Assembly: GCA_963721435.1 (NCBI GenBank)
Contig: CAVRJC010000012.1
Span: 1,364,001-1,428,000 of the forward strand
Length of the DNA: 64,000 nucleotides
Origin: CAVRJC01 sp963721435
GTDB taxonomy: Bacteria; Actinomycetota; Acidimicrobiia; IMCC26256; DASPTH01
Direction: 5' to 3'
Shown here: in pieces, positions 1-10,424 of the stretch
How the letters are laid out: each line of letters begins with the position of its first letter
Numbering within the stretch: position 1 is the first letter of the stretch
Program-made: the position numbers and the translations under genes
Notes under the pieces: model-generated
The model's database searches: none
Told to the model about the DNA's origin: nothing
What the model saw: the letters and a program-made list of their open reading frames with translations, nothing else

Positions 1-438
1 CGCAAGGCGAAGTTCGTGTACCTCTCCGACGGCTCGCCGCTGCACCTCCGCTCGGTGCTCAAGGACAGCGCGCTCTTCGAGTCGCTGCTCGCGGTGTACC
101 ACGGTGGCGGAGTGGTGGCGGCGTCGGGTGCGGGAGCCACGCTTCTCGGCGACCCGATGGTCGATCCCCGCGGTGGTGCCTACACGGTCGGGCTGGGCGC
201 GGTGCGGAATCTCGCGGTCTTCCCGTACCACGGCACCGCCGCCGAGCATCTGCGGGCGCGCTCCATCGATCTCCTGCCCGCGAGCGCGACGCTCGTGGGC
301 ATCGACGAGCAGACCGCGCTGTGGCACAGCGGCGCCGCGTGGAAGGTCGTCGGCGCGGGTCAGGTCAGTGTGTACGACCGCGACGGCAAGGCGATCTCGT
401 ACGCCGCAGGCTCCGCGATCGAGGGCCTCCCCGCGTAA
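1..438 (+). CDS. C-terminal part of a peptidase S51 / cyanophycinase-like protein (5' end outside window)
   Basis: Open from the first base; the last 145 residues are visible. The run YLSDGSPLHLRSVL, then VVAASGAGATLL and DPMVDPRGG, matches the class I glutamine amidotransferase-like fold of family S51 (cyanophycinase, dipeptidase E). In catalytic members the nucleophile lies in G-x-S-A-G-A; here the corresponding run is ASGAGA, so the usual serine position appears to be glycine and the protein may not be a peptidase. It ends 6 bp from the convergent cyclophilin gene. The family assignment rests on the C-terminal half only. Confidence 0.7.
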   Translation, partial: RKAKFVYLSDGSPLHLRSVLKDSALFESLLAVYHGGGVVAASGAGATLLGDPMVDPRGGAYTVGLGAVRNLAVFPYHGTAAEHLRARSIDLLPASATLVGIDEQTALWHSGAAWKVVGAGQVSVYDRDGKAISYAAGSAIEGLPA

Positions 439-444
439 CCGCGG

Positions 445-1242
445 TTACGGCGCGACCGTCGTGGTCGGCACCGAGGTCGTCGCGGCCGGCGTCACCGTGA
501 TCTTCACCTTGTTGATCTTGACCGTCGTCGTCGGCTTGCCGTCGCCGCTCGTCGGCGCGAACGAGGTGATCTTCTTCGTGACGTCGAGGCCCTTCGTCAC
601 CTGGCCGACGTACGCGTAGTCCGCCGGGAGGTCGAGGTTCTTCTTGCCGGTGATGATGAAGAACTGCGAGCCGGCCGTTCCCGCAGGCTCGGTGCCGGCC
701 TTGGCCATCGCGAACGATCCGACGGGGTAGGCCGGTGTTCCGCTGGGAACCTCACCGACGACCGAGTAGCCGGGACCACCCTGCTGGCTGTTGTCGGGGC
801 TCCCGGCCTGGATCGTGAAGTCCTTCGCCGCGCGGACGAAGTCGAGGCCGTCGTAGAATTTCTGCTGGGCGAGGAACACGAAGTTGTTGACGGCCACCGG
901 GTAGTGGATCGCGTCGAGACCGAGCGTGATGGTGCCGCAGCTCGTGTCCATCTGCGCGACGTAGAGCGAGGTCGGGTCGATGGTCATCTCGGGCGGCGAC
1001 TGGAACTGCTGGTTGGTCCCTTTGCTCGCCTTCACGTTGGCGCAGGTGACCTCGTTCGAGCTCGACGAGTCGTTGCCCTGGACGAGCTTGAGCACGCCGA
1101 AGACGATCGCCACGATCACGACCGCGATGCCGACGTTGCGCGCGGTCTTGAAGCGCTTCTGGCGCTGCTCCGCCTTGCGCATCGCCTCGCGACGGAGCTC
1201 GCGGTTGATCCTCTGACGTTCGCGTTTGGTGGCCTTGGGCAC
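445..1242 (-). CDS. Membrane-anchored cyclophilin-type peptidyl-prolyl cis-trans isomerase
   Basis: 265 aa. A strongly basic cytoplasmic N-terminus (residues 1-35) is followed by one membrane segment (about 36-54), a Ser-rich linker and a cyclophilin domain (about 95-245) with FTIQAGSPD, the GPGYSVVGE region and GSQFFIITG. It should assist protein folding on the outer face of the membrane; this architecture is common in Actinobacteria. The C-terminal tail is Thr/Pro/Val-rich. The start is GTG at 1242; a TAGACT box (1251-1256) lies 8 nt upstream and there is no Shine-Dalgarno, suggesting a leaderless mRNA. It is divergent from lysC, with only 69 bp between them. Confidence 0.92.
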   Translation of the reverse strand: MPKATKRERQRINRELRREAMRKAEQRQKRFKTARNVGIAVVIVAIVFGVLKLVQGNDSSSSNEVTCANVKASKGTNQQFQSPPEMTIDPTSLYVAQMDTSCGTITLGLDAIHYPVAVNNFVFLAQQKFYDGLDFVRAAKDFTIQAGSPDNSQQGGPGYSVVGEVPSGTPAYPVGSFAMAKAGTEPAGTAGSQFFIITGKKNLDLPADYAYVGQVTKGLDVTKKITSFAPTSGDGKPTTTVKINKVKITVTPAATTSVPTTTVAP

Positions 1243-1311
1243 GGCGGCGCAGTCTACCGATCACTATTCCGGACCAAGTGTCGGAGGGCCTCGCCGGTAC
1301 CATCAGGTGCC
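1243..1311. promoter_or_regulatory. Divergent leaderless promoter region, cyclophilin / lysC
   Basis: On the minus strand TAGACT (1251-1256) ends 8 nt before the cyclophilin GTG. On the plus strand TACCAT (1298-1303) ends 8 nt before the lysC GTG. Both fit the actinobacterial -10 consensus TANNNT at the distance expected when transcription begins at the start codon. No convincing -35 boxes are seen. Confidence 0.5.
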
Positions 1312-2525
<1,214 letters not shown>

Positions 2526-2529
<4 letters not shown>

Positions 2530-3569
2530 CCGTGCGTGACGTCTCGGTCGGAGTCGTCGGTGCGACGGGCCTCGTCGGCACCGAGATGTTCCGACTCCTC
2601 GAAGAGCGCGCGTTCCCGGTGTCCGACCTGCGCGCTTACGCATCGCCGCGCTCGCAAGGGCGCAAGTTGCCGTTCGCCGGAGGGGAGGTCGTCTGTGAGA
2701 TCCTCCGCGACGGCTGTTTCGACGGCCTCGACATCGTGGTCATCGACGTCGACGACCCGCTCGCGTTGGAGTGGGCGCCGCGTGCCGCCGCCGCCGGTGC
2801 CCGCGTGGTCGACAACTCTGCCGCGTTCCGCACCGACGCCGACGTGCCCCTCGTGATCGCCGAGGTCAATCCCGACGACCTGCGCGACATGCCCCGCGGG
2901 ATCGTGTCCTGCCCGAACTGCACCACCATGATCCCGCTCACCGCGCTCGCGCCCCTGCACCGGGCGGCGGGCATCGAGCGGCTCGTGGCGTCCACGTACC
3001 AGTCGGTCTCGGGCGCCGGGCAACCTGGCCTGCACGAGCTCGAGGAGCAGTGGACGAAGGGCGCCGGTCAGATGGAGCGGCTCCGGCGCGCGGGCGCGCT
3101 GGACGGCGTGATCGAGCCGGGCGAGATGTGGGACCGACCGATCGCGGGCAACGTGATCCCGCTCGCGGGGTCGGTGAAGGAAGCGGGCTACACGTCGGAG
3201 GAGTGGAAGTTCGTGCGGGAGAGCCGCAAGATCCTCCACGCACCGGGCATGCGGGTCACCGCCACGTGCGTGCGGGTGCCCGTCTACGTCGGCCACGCGG
3301 TCGCGGTGAACGCGCAGTTCTCGCGGTTGCTGCCGCGCGAGGAGGCCATCGCGCTGTTGTCGGTGGCGCCCGGTGTGCAACTCGTCGAGAACGGCGATGG
3401 GCACCCGACGCCGCTCGAAGCCGCGGGCATCGATCCCGTGCTCGTGGGCCGTGTGCGCGAGGACCCGTCGCAGGCGCGGACCCTCGACCTCTGGATCACC
3501 GGCGACAACCTGCGGAAGGGCGCCGCGCTCAACGCGGTGCAGCTGGCGGAGCTACTCCTCGAGATCTGA
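2526..3569 (+). CDS. asd: Aspartate-semialdehyde dehydrogenase
   Basis: 347 aa. Reduces aspartyl phosphate made by LysC to aspartate semialdehyde with NADPH. The Rossmann start VGVVGATGLVGTEM, the nucleophile motif SCPNCTTM (Cys about residue 132) and SVSGAGQPG are all present. GTG at 2526 overlaps the lysC stop (GTGA) with GGAGAAGG just upstream; a second GTG at 2532 is the alternative. The 3' end overlaps the convergent K+ channel gene by 18 bp. Confidence 0.95.
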
Positions 3570-4343
3570 GTCGTCGGGCGCGTTCTTCTCGGGGTGCGCC
3601 GCGTGCTGATCGTCAGTACCGGCGTCGACGTCGACATCGACCGGCGCGGGCTGTCGTCGCTCCATGCCGTAGAGGGACATCAAGCGCGCGACGAGCGTCA
3701 CGAGGAACACCTGTCCGATGAGCGCCTCGAAGGTCACGATGACGCGCGCGACGTCAGGCTTCGGAGTGAGATCCCCGAAGCCGAGCGTCGTGAGCACGAC
3801 GAAGCTGAAGTAGAGAAAGTCGACGTTGCTGTGCGCGCCGCGCTGGGCGAAGAAGTCGCCTCCGTCGATGTCGTTGATCGCGCCGAAGATCCCCGCGAAC
3901 ACGATGCCGAGGAGCACGTACACGCACACTGCGCCGAGGATCGTCTCGCGACCGATCACCCGGTGTCTCAGGATCCGGTTGAGGATGACGATCGGCGCGG
4001 CGATCACGAGGATGAACATGACGAAGGTCGTGCCGTCGCCCGTGCGTCGATCGAAGGCAGCCTGCAACAGCGCCGAGGCCGCGGCGACGCCGACGATGAC
4101 CGTGCAGATTCGGAACGCGCGCTCCCGGACGTGCGACGTGTGGAGCGCGAGCAGCAGCACACCGCCGAGCATCGCGGAAACGACGAATCGGGCCCACAGC
4201 GAGTCTTGATCGACGACCGCCATCACGACGTAGGTCGCCAGGATCAGCGCCAGGAGCAACCCGTAGCTGTCACCGCGGCGCATCTGCTCCGCGAAGCTGG
4301 TCCGTGCTCGTCGAATCGATTGCGAGCGCGGTGAGTCGGGCAT
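3552..4343 (-). CDS. Two-pore-type potassium channel protein (Ion_trans_2)
   Basis: 263 aa integral membrane protein. Four or more hydrophobic segments in the N-terminal half precede a pore module whose selectivity filter reads TTLGFGDLTP, a conservative variant of TVGYGD. The final 40 residues are acidic and cytoplasmic. It lies 56 bp downstream of a related channel gene on the same strand (TTVGYGD filter), so the two look like a tandem duplication and could assemble together. No ligand-binding RCK domain is attached. Confidence 0.85.
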   Translation of the reverse strand: MPDSPRSQSIRRARTSFAEQMRRGDSYGLLLALILATYVVMAVVDQDSLWARFVVSAMLGGVLLLALHTSHVRERAFRICTVIVGVAAASALLQAAFDRRTGDGTTFVMFILVIAAPIVILNRILRHRVIGRETILGAVCVYVLLGIVFAGIFGAINDIDGGDFFAQRGAHSNVDFLYFSFVVLTTLGFGDLTPKPDVARVIVTFEALIGQVFLVTLVARLMSLYGMERRQPAPVDVDVDAGTDDQHAAHPEKNAPDDSDLEE

Positions 4344-4399
4344 CGCCGAATGCTCGCACGCCGCGTGCGCGAAGTCGGTGATTCCCCCCGACCGCGGCG

Positions 4400-5131
4400 C
4401 TACTCGTCGTCGGGGGGTGATCTCCGGAGTCGTCCCAGTTGCGAGACCAGCAGTGCCAGAACGGTGACGAGGTAGATCTGGCCGAGCAGCGCGTCGAACA
4501 CCGCGGTGGCGCGTCCGACACCATCAGCGGCGGTCAGGTCGCCGTACCCGACCGTCGTCATGGTCACGAAGCTGAAGTACAGGTAGTCGGCGGTGGTCGC
4601 GTTCTTCATCTGCGCGAAGAACGGCTCCTGGCTGATCTCGCCGATCGCGGTGAAGAGGAACGCGAAGAACATCCCGATGAACACGTAGATGCAGATCGCC
4701 CCGAGGACGGTATGAACGTCGACCTTGCGCTTGCGGTACATCGATCCCGCGATCGCCACCGGCGCGACGCCCACGAGCAGGATGCTCAGGATGGACGTGA
4801 GCCCTCGGGAGCCCGACGTGTCGTCGATCAGCGAGAAGATGCCGCTGACGATGCCGAGGGCGACGACGACCACCGCGACCCGCACGATCCGCCGGCTCGA
4901 CTCCGACGCGGCCAGCGCCGCGAGCAACGTGGTGCCCTGGAGCGTCACCGTGACGAGCGGCACCCAGGCACCAGAGAAGCCCGACGCCATGAAGATGAAG
5001 GTGACGAGCAGGAGCACCAGCACGATCCCGTAGCGCGCACCCGGGAGGTCGCGTTCGATGTCGGCGCCCCACGCGATGCGGTGGAGGTGATGCTTGGGTT
5101 GCGGCTCCGGGTTCACCTGCTCGTCGGGCAC
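4400..5131 (-). CDS. Potassium channel protein with TTVGYGD filter
   Basis: 243 aa from GTG 5131; the frame stays open to ATG 5164. GTG is preferred because CAGACT lies 6 nt upstream (5138-5143), like the leaderless promoters elsewhere here, and neither start has a Shine-Dalgarno. About five hydrophobic segments are followed by a pore loop with the canonical filter TTVGYGDLT and a last helix. It is paralogous to the next gene downstream. A role in membrane potential or K+ flux is expected; the gating stimulus cannot be read from the sequence. Confidence 0.85.
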   Translation of the reverse strand: MPDEQVNPEPQPKHHLHRIAWGADIERDLPGARYGIVLVLLLVTFIFMASGFSGAWVPLVTVTLQGTTLLAALAASESSRRIVRVAVVVVALGIVSGIFSLIDDTSGSRGLTSILSILLVGVAPVAIAGSMYRKRKVDVHTVLGAICIYVFIGMFFAFLFTAIGEISQEPFFAQMKNATTADYLYFSFVTMTTVGYGDLTAADGVGRATAVFDALLGQIYLVTVLALLVSQLGRLRRSPPDDE

Positions 5132-5176
5132 GGCGGCAGTCTGCCGCATCGCGGCGCGCGTCACGCCCGCCGCGAG

Positions 5177-6451
5177 TCAGGCGAGCGTGGTGACCGGTAA
5201 CGGATCGAGATCCGTGAGCCAGTGGCGGCCGACGCGCTTCGCGTCGAGCCACTTGTCGGCCGCACCGTCGACCTGTCCGAGATCCTCGGGCGTCGGCCCG
5301 ATGCGCGCCACGAGGGGCGCGAGCGCGTCGACGTCGAAGTTGTAGACCGCGGCCGCAGTGGTGCCGAGCATCTGGCGCGTCTCGTCTTCCGGCACGTCGG
5401 AGAACGCCGACCGCAGCCACTCGGTGGTGTGCGGCCAGGTGCCCTCGGGGTGGGGGAAGTCGTTCCCCCACATGATGTTGCCGACGCCGATCTCGTAGCG
5501 CAGCGCGATCTCGCGGCGCTTCATCGTCGACGCGCCCATGAAGCAGTTGCGGTCGAAGTACTCGCTCGGCTTCATGGTGAGCTTGCGCTCGAGGTTGTGC
5601 GCGAGCTTCTTCGATCCGTGCTCGCGCATGTACCCGGTGTCCATGCGCCAGAGCAGCTCGGGCACCCACGACGTCAGGCACTCGGTGACCACGAACTTCA
5701 GCCGCGGGTACCGCTCGAACACGCCCGACCAGATGAGGAACCAGAGCGGACGGGCCGACCACCACGTGGTCTCGGTGGTGTAGAGGCCGATGTTGTCGCC
5801 GTACTCGCCACCGGCCGCGCCCGAATGTGTGTGCACGGGCATGTCGAGGCCCTGGCACGCGGCCCACACGGGGTCGTACCGCTCGTCGTAGTACGGCGCG
5901 TACTTCCCCCAGAGCGACGGGATCAGGATCCCGCCGCGCAGGCCGTGCTCGCGCGCCCACTCGATCTCGGCGACGGCCGCGTCCGGGTCGTGCAGGATCG
6001 GCGCGAGGGCGACACCACCACGGCGCTCGGGCGCGACCGCGCAGAGCTCGGCCAGCCAACGGTTGTGCGCCCGCGCCCCGGCGAGCATCAGCTCGGGCTC
6101 CACGTCGGCCGACATCGACAGCCCGGCGCCGAACGGTGCCGAGGTCGAGCCCGCGACCGCGTCGGACACCGGGAAGAGGATCTCGCCGGCGACGCCGTCG
6201 GCGTCGAGCTCCTTGTCGCGGTGGGCGGCGTCCCAGCCACCGCGCAGCCCTTCCTCGTTCTCTTCCTCCCACTGCCGCGCGAACTCGGGATCCATGATCC
6301 CCATGCCGTCGCCCATCGCCGCGCGCGCGGCCTCCGCGCGCAGCACCGACTCGTCGAACGCGTCGCGGTACTGCGGGTCGAGGTAGTCGCGGTACTCGAC
6401 GGTCGGGAGGCCCGCGTGGCAGTCCGACGAGATGATCAGGTAGCGACTCAT
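5177..6451 (-). CDS. Amidohydrolase family protein (COG2159, metal-dependent TIM barrel)
   Basis: 424 aa. The N-terminus YLIISSDCHAG has the Asp-x-His of this branch, and the mid-protein region MPVHTHSGAAGG and C-terminal WGNDFPHPEGTWP supply further metal-ligand type His and Asp residues. Family members hydrolyse or decarboxylate ring and side-chain acids (ACMSD-like); the substrate is unknown. RBS GAGGGGG precedes ATG 6451. Three more relatives are in this window (28743, 40896, 42203), a paralogue load often seen in acidimicrobial-type and other catabolically versatile actinobacteria. Confidence 0.85.
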   Translation of the reverse strand: MSRYLIISSDCHAGLPTVEYRDYLDPQYRDAFDESVLRAEAARAAMGDGMGIMDPEFARQWEEENEEGLRGGWDAAHRDKELDADGVAGEILFPVSDAVAGSTSAPFGAGLSMSADVEPELMLAGARAHNRWLAELCAVAPERRGGVALAPILHDPDAAVAEIEWAREHGLRGGILIPSLWGKYAPYYDERYDPVWAACQGLDMPVHTHSGAAGGEYGDNIGLYTTETTWWSARPLWFLIWSGVFERYPRLKFVVTECLTSWVPELLWRMDTGYMREHGSKKLAHNLERKLTMKPSEYFDRNCFMGASTMKRREIALRYEIGVGNIMWGNDFPHPEGTWPHTTEWLRSAFSDVPEDETRQMLGTTAAAVYNFDVDALAPLVARIGPTPEDLGQVDGAADKWLDAKRVGRHWLTDLDPLPVTTLA

Positions 6452-6568
6452 GCGGGCCCCCTCGTGTAATGCAAACTCGTTAGGATGCTACGGCGGCGTC
6501 CCGCAAGCGTCAACACCGAGTGTCAGCACTGGCTCACCCACGCGCGTCCGTAGGATCACCCGACTCTC

Positions 6569-7492
6569 ATGGAACCGACTTCCGCCCCTGGCGTCCACCG
6601 CCCGACGAGATCCGAGACCACGCGTGGCTACTCCGCGCTCGTTGCCGGTGTCGTCGCGTTCGGGACCGCGCCGCTGTTCGTACGCGCGATCTCCGCGCCC
6701 GCGCTCACGATCGCGACGTTCGCGAGCTGGATCGCGGTCGTCGTCATGTTCATCGCGGCGCGACTCGCGCGGGAGTCGATCACGCGCGCGGGGTTGATCT
6801 CCGCGATTCCCGGCGGGATCCTGTTCGCGCTCGCGCAGCTGCTCGCGTTCGCCGCGTTCCGCGAGACGTCGCTCGCGATCGCGTCGCTCATCACGAGCAT
6901 GACGCCGCTCGTCGTCGTCGTTGCCGCGGTGCCACTCTTCGGCGAGCGGTTGCGCCCGGTGCAGTTGCTGTGGGCCGCGCTCGCGATCGCGGGAGTCGCG
7001 GCCGTCATCCTCGGCGCGACCGACGAAGGCGGGAACGCGCTTCTCGGCGACCTGCTCGCGTTGGGGTCGCTCGTCGCCGGCGCGGGGATGCTGCTCATGA
7101 TGAAGCACCGCCGTATGGGTGGCGTGGCCGCGAGCTCCTACACGGCTGGTGTGTTCCTCGTGGCCGCGCTCTTCGAGACGCCGGTCTGGCTCATCGCGGG
7201 AGCGAAGGGCAGCATCGAAGGCGACGACTGGCTCTACCTCGTGCTGCTCGCGGTCTTCTCGCTGGCCGCGGGCATGGGCGCGATGGCGTGGGCGCAGCGC
7301 CACGTGAGCGTCGCGGTGTCGTCGGTGCTGTCGCTCGGCGCCACCGTGATCACCGCCGTGGGTGCCTGGGTGTTCTTCGACCAGCCGCTCGCGGTCATGC
7401 AGATCGTCGGGGGCCTGGTCGTGCTGGTGAGCCTCGCGGGCATCGTCACCGTGCAACTGGGCCGTCACGAGGTCGCGACCAGTACCGGCTGA
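6569..7492 (+). CDS. EamA/DMT-family transporter
   Basis: 307 aa with about ten membrane helices in two EamA repeats (about 20-150 and 165-300). Typical landmarks are the Glu of FGERLRP ending the first repeat and VFFDQPL in the second. Drug/metabolite transporters of this family usually export amino acids or small metabolites; the substrate cannot be inferred. TAGGAT at 6549-6554 is a likely -10 box, with a short leader. Divergent from the amidohydrolase upstream. Confidence 0.85.
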   Translation: MEPTSAPGVHRPTRSETTRGYSALVAGVVAFGTAPLFVRAISAPALTIATFASWIAVVVMFIAARLARESITRAGLISAIPGGILFALAQLLAFAAFRETSLAIASLITSMTPLVVVVAAVPLFGERLRPVQLLWAALAIAGVAAVILGATDEGGNALLGDLLALGSLVAGAGMLLMMKHRRMGGVAASSYTAGVFLVAALFETPVWLIAGAKGSIEGDDWLYLVLLAVFSLAAGMGAMAWAQRHVSVAVSSVLSLGATVITAVGAWVFFDQPLAVMQIVGGLVVLVSLAGIVTVQLGRHEVATSTG

Positions 7493-7513
7493 ACCGAGCC
7501 GCTACACAGCACG

Positions 7514-8354
7514 GTGATGACACCGCGCGTTCGAAGCTGGGGCTCGCTGTGGACGATCGCCGGCTTGGGTGTGGCCGTGATCGCGGTCGCGCTCGGGCTC
7601 GGCGTGTGGTTGACGACGGCTGACGACGACACCGGCGCGGAACGGGGATCGGCACCGGTGACCGAGCCGTCGACGACCACCTCCACGTCCACCACCACGA
7701 CGACAACGAGCGCGACGACTGCCACGTCAACGGCGGCGACCACGACGCTCCCGACGCCGATGACCATTCCTGGCGGCACGGCTGCACCCGTCATCTCCCG
7801 GGTCGCGACCGCCGACCCGGTGGTGTTCTTCACCATCGACGACGGTCTCGTGCAGGACCCGGCGGTGATCGACTTCCTCCGCGAGCGGCGCATCCCGGTC
7901 ACGCTCTTCCCGTTGCCCAGCTATGTGCGTCAGAACCCCGACTACTTCCGGGCGATCCACGACCTGGGCGCGTCGGTGCAGGACCACACCGTGACCCATC
8001 GCGATCTTCGCCGGTTGGGCACCGGCGCCCGGCAGTCGGAGATCTGTGGCCCGCTCGACGAGTTCGCCGCGCAGTTCGGTGCGCGCCCGTGGCTCTTCCG
8101 ACCACCGTTCGGCGCGCTCACCGCGGCGGTCCCGACGAATCGCGCGCGGGTGCGGGATCCGCGCGGTCGTGACCTGGCGAGCGACGATGAACGACGGGGT
8201 GCTGCGTACCCAGGGCGGCCCCCTGCGGGCGGGCGACATCATCCTCATGCACTTCCGCTCCGATCTGCGCATGAACCTGGAGGTCGCGCTCGACGCCGCG
8301 CAGGCCGCCGGGCTGCATCCCGCTGCGCTCGAGCAGTACCTCACTCCTGGCTGA
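7514..8354 (+). pseudogene. Polysaccharide deacetylase (NodB domain), broken by one frameshift near 8131
   Basis: A signal-anchor and a long Ser/Thr linker (about residues 35-80) precede a NodB domain with FTIDDG (metal Asp pair), HTVTHRDL (metal histidines) and RPPFG in frame 2. After about 8131 the conserved remainder, GIRAVVTWRATMNDG to IILMHFRSD, continues in frame 3 and stops at 8354. Dropping one C from the run GTCCCGA (about 8129-8134) restores one 279-aa protein, and the total length then becomes a multiple of three. Expected role: deacetylation of cell-wall or capsule sugars outside the cell. Likely a sequencing error or a recent mutation. Confidence 0.8.
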
Positions 8355-8422
8355 CCGTCGCCGAGTTGTCGTACGTTGCGAGGAGCCGCGAATGCGCAGT
8401 TGTCGCTCAGCAGGGAGACGTC

Positions 8423-8842
8423 GTGGGAACAGTGAGAGTGGTCGACGAGAAGGACCTGGAGTGGCACGGCGGTGACCCTGCGATGATCGAGGAGATCCTC
8501 GCGCGGGGCGTTGCCTTCACTCCCGAGGAACTCGCGGGCAGGACACGCGAGCACCACCTCGGTTCGGAGACCGAGCCCGAGCTGTTCGAGGTGCGGTTCG
8601 AGCCCGACACCTTCGTCCAGCCGCACGCGCACCTCCACGACGAGATCATCTACGTCGTCGCCGGTTCCCTGGTGCTCGGGAGCCGAGTGCTGGAGCCGGG
8701 CTCGTCGGTCTTCATCGCGGGCAACACGCTCTACAGCTTTCGCGCCGGCTCCGAGGGCGTACACTTCGTGAACTTCCGCCCGCGGAGTGGCGCCGGGTAT
8801 CTCTCGAAGGACGAGTTCATGGCGCAGCGAGGCTCCGCCTGA
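8423..8842 (+). CDS. Cupin-domain protein
   Basis: 139 aa. GTG 8423 has GGGAG 5 nt upstream. A single conserved beta-barrel with QPHAHLHDEIIYVVAGSLVLG supplies the first cupin motif (His, His, Glu); the second is less clear (GNTLYSFRAG). It probably binds a metal and a small ligand, but nothing identifies which. It is in the same frame as the deacetylase start, so an unbroken 442-codon reading frame spans both, but this is an artefact of the frameshift. Confidence 0.8.
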   Translation: MGTVRVVDEKDLEWHGGDPAMIEEILARGVAFTPEELAGRTREHHLGSETEPELFEVRFEPDTFVQPHAHLHDEIIYVVAGSLVLGSRVLEPGSSVFIAGNTLYSFRAGSEGVHFVNFRPRSGAGYLSKDEFMAQRGSA

Positions 8843-8887
8843 AGACGCGATGGACGCGCGATGGCATCGTGCCGCCGCAGCGCGTCG

Positions 8888-9133
8888 TCAGCTCGCGAGA
8901 AGCTGCTGCACACGCTGATGCGAGATCCCGAGCAATTCGACCAACAACACCGGAACCCCGCGGCGCCCCAGGCTCCGCGCGTAGCTCAAACCGTTGGCTC
9001 CCCCACCCAATACAACCGCAACCGGGAGCCCGCCACGGCGCCCAAGCCAACCGTCGAGCGAATCCACACCGAATCGAACGGTGAGCGTCCCACCGGCGCC
9101 GAGTGCCTCCCGTCGACCCCCCAGCCCCCACAC
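8888..9133 (-). pseudogene. Truncated ATP-grasp ligase N-terminus joined to a helix-turn-helix-like tail
   Basis: The reading frame holds LPVAVVLGGGANGLSYARSL, the start of ATP-grasp carboxylate-amine ligases (COG3919 type), but after VPVLLVE it passes at once into LLGISHQRVQQLLAS, which resembles the recognition helix ending a small DNA-binding protein. A deletion joining two unrelated genes is the simplest reading. No start with a ribosome-binding site was found and the product is unlikely to work. Confidence 0.45.
9117..9133 (+). repeat. 17-bp C-rich direct repeat, left copy
   Basis: CCCCCCAGCCCCCACAC, identical to 10117-10133 and exactly 1000 bp from it; CCCCCTT also recurs a few bases after each copy. 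The pair brackets the decayed FemAB-like gene. Confidence 0.6.
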
Positions 9134-9175
9134 AGACCACCCCCTTGATCATGACCGCCGGGGCGTGCCAGCGGT

Positions 9176-9929
9176 TCAGCGCAAACGGGTGAAGACGCGG
9201 TACGCCTGGCGCCCCACGCCGCCGGCGACAACGTACGACCGATCCTCGCGTATCGCGCCGCCCATGGAACGCTTGTAGGACTTGCCGTCGCCCTTTTGGC
9301 GGGCACCGATCCCACCCCAGTCCCAGGTGACGAAGCCACGATCCCGGTAGTAGCGCATCGCCTGCCAGTCGAGGTAGCGATTCAGGCTCGAGCTGAGCCG
9401 CCGCGAGTGGCCCGTCGCCGAAGCGACTGTTGGCCTCGTAGAGATTGCGCACGCGTCCGACGTCCTCATCACGCAGAATCAGCCGCCCGCATACCAGTTG
9501 ATCGTCGATGCTGATCAGCCACACATCCGAGACCTTCAGGTATTCAGACACACGTCGGGCACTGAGCGGTCGGGTATGGCCCTTTGCTCGCACAACGCGC
9601 GCGGTACAGGGTGTGGAACTCGCTCACGAGGTCGTCACTGCCGATCCTGACTGCGACTCGGTCACCGAGTGCTTCGACCCGACGAAGCTGCTGACGCGAC
9701 GACCGGCTCATCGCTGCAAGCAGCTCCTCGTCCGCGACAGTTCGATACACGACGTCCGAAAGATTCCGGACCACACGATCGCAGGGTGCTCAACCACGAC
9801 ATCGGTCTGCTTGATACGCACTACCGAGCGGGCCGACAAGGCTTCAACGAGCGCTTCTGTCTCTTCCGCATTCGGGTAGAAAGCCAGACGGTCGCAGACA
9901 CCGAAGCGACGCCCCTCCACGATTCTCAC
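9176..9929 (-). pseudogene. FemAB/GNAT-like acyltransferase, shattered by about three frameshifts
   Basis: Four consecutive fragments on the minus strand, in changing frames, join into one protein: RIVEGRRFGVCDRLAFYP (9929 to about 9765), VYRTVADEELL to YRARCASKG (to about 9570), VSEYLKVSDVWLISIDDQ to YEANSRFG (to about 9410), then LDWQAMRYYRDRGFVTWDWGG and KSYKRSMGG (to 9176). The order, with ...WDWGG...YKRSMGG at the end, is that of FemAB-like acyltransferases that work on peptidoglycan or surface polysaccharides. The break density is much higher than elsewhere in the window, so this is probably a true pseudogene. Confidence 0.6.
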
Positions 9930-10116
9930 CCTGACTCCTCCCAGCGACTACGAAGCCATCGTCAGGATCGAAGCGCGGCCAAAGCGCCAAACGACGCGAA
10001 GATTCGCCCCTCTACCGCGCCCCGCACCCGAACGCGGTGAGCACCGAGGTACACACCGACCCCGGAGTCCCAAGTCGGCAGTCACGGCCGGAATCACGCT
10101 TCAGTCGCTCGCTGTT

Positions 10117-10133
10117 CCCCCCAGCCCCCACAC
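10117..10133 (+). repeat. 17-bp C-rich direct repeat, right copy
   Basis: Same 17 bases as 9117-9133, offset exactly 1000 bp. The pair may mark the ends of a lost or decayed insertion. Confidence 0.6.
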
Positions 10134-10194
10134 GGGCCCGCCCCCTTCGCGCGTGACGCGGGACTCCGGCGCGAAAGCGTACTGAAAATTGGCA

Positions 10195-10219
10195 ATCCCC
10201 GTCGGGAGGGATTCGTCGC
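10195..10219 (+). terminator. Terminator-like hairpin 1 of the array
   Basis: Arms ATCCC and GGGAT (10195-10212), then TTCGTCG. Weakest stem of the set, but it has the shared tail. Confidence 0.35.
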
Positions 10220-10232
10220 TTCGTACCCGATT

Positions 10233-10267
10233 CCCCGCCTTCCCCCACGGTCGGCGGGGGTTCGTCC
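10233..10267 (+). terminator. Terminator-like hairpin 2 of the array
   Basis: Perfect 7-bp stem CCCCGCC / GGCGGGG, then GTTCGTCC. Confidence 0.5.
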
Positions 10268-10330
10268 TCTGAAGGCCGTGGGTAGTCAGCGAGCGGCACT
10301 GCGTTCGGACAGCGTGCCCGACTCGAGACC

Positions 10331-10377
10331 CCGCCCCGACGCCTCTTCGTCAAGCCATCGGGCCGGGTTTCGTCGTT
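10331..10377 (+). terminator. Terminator-like hairpin 3 of the array
   Basis: The 3' arm TCGGGCCGGG (10358-10367) pairs with CCCGCCCCGA upstream with one mismatch across a loop of about 18 nt, followed by TTTCGTCGTT. Confidence 0.4.
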
Positions 10378-10424
10378 CACGGACACGATCCCCGCCAAAC
10401 TTCCACCAGCGAGGACCGTGCCGC

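Noticed and set aside
7514..8842. A single 442-aa deacetylase-cupin fusion
   Set aside because: The deacetylase C-terminus is in another frame and ends at 8354; the cupin has its own GTG and ribosome-binding site. The continuous frame is an effect of the frameshift.
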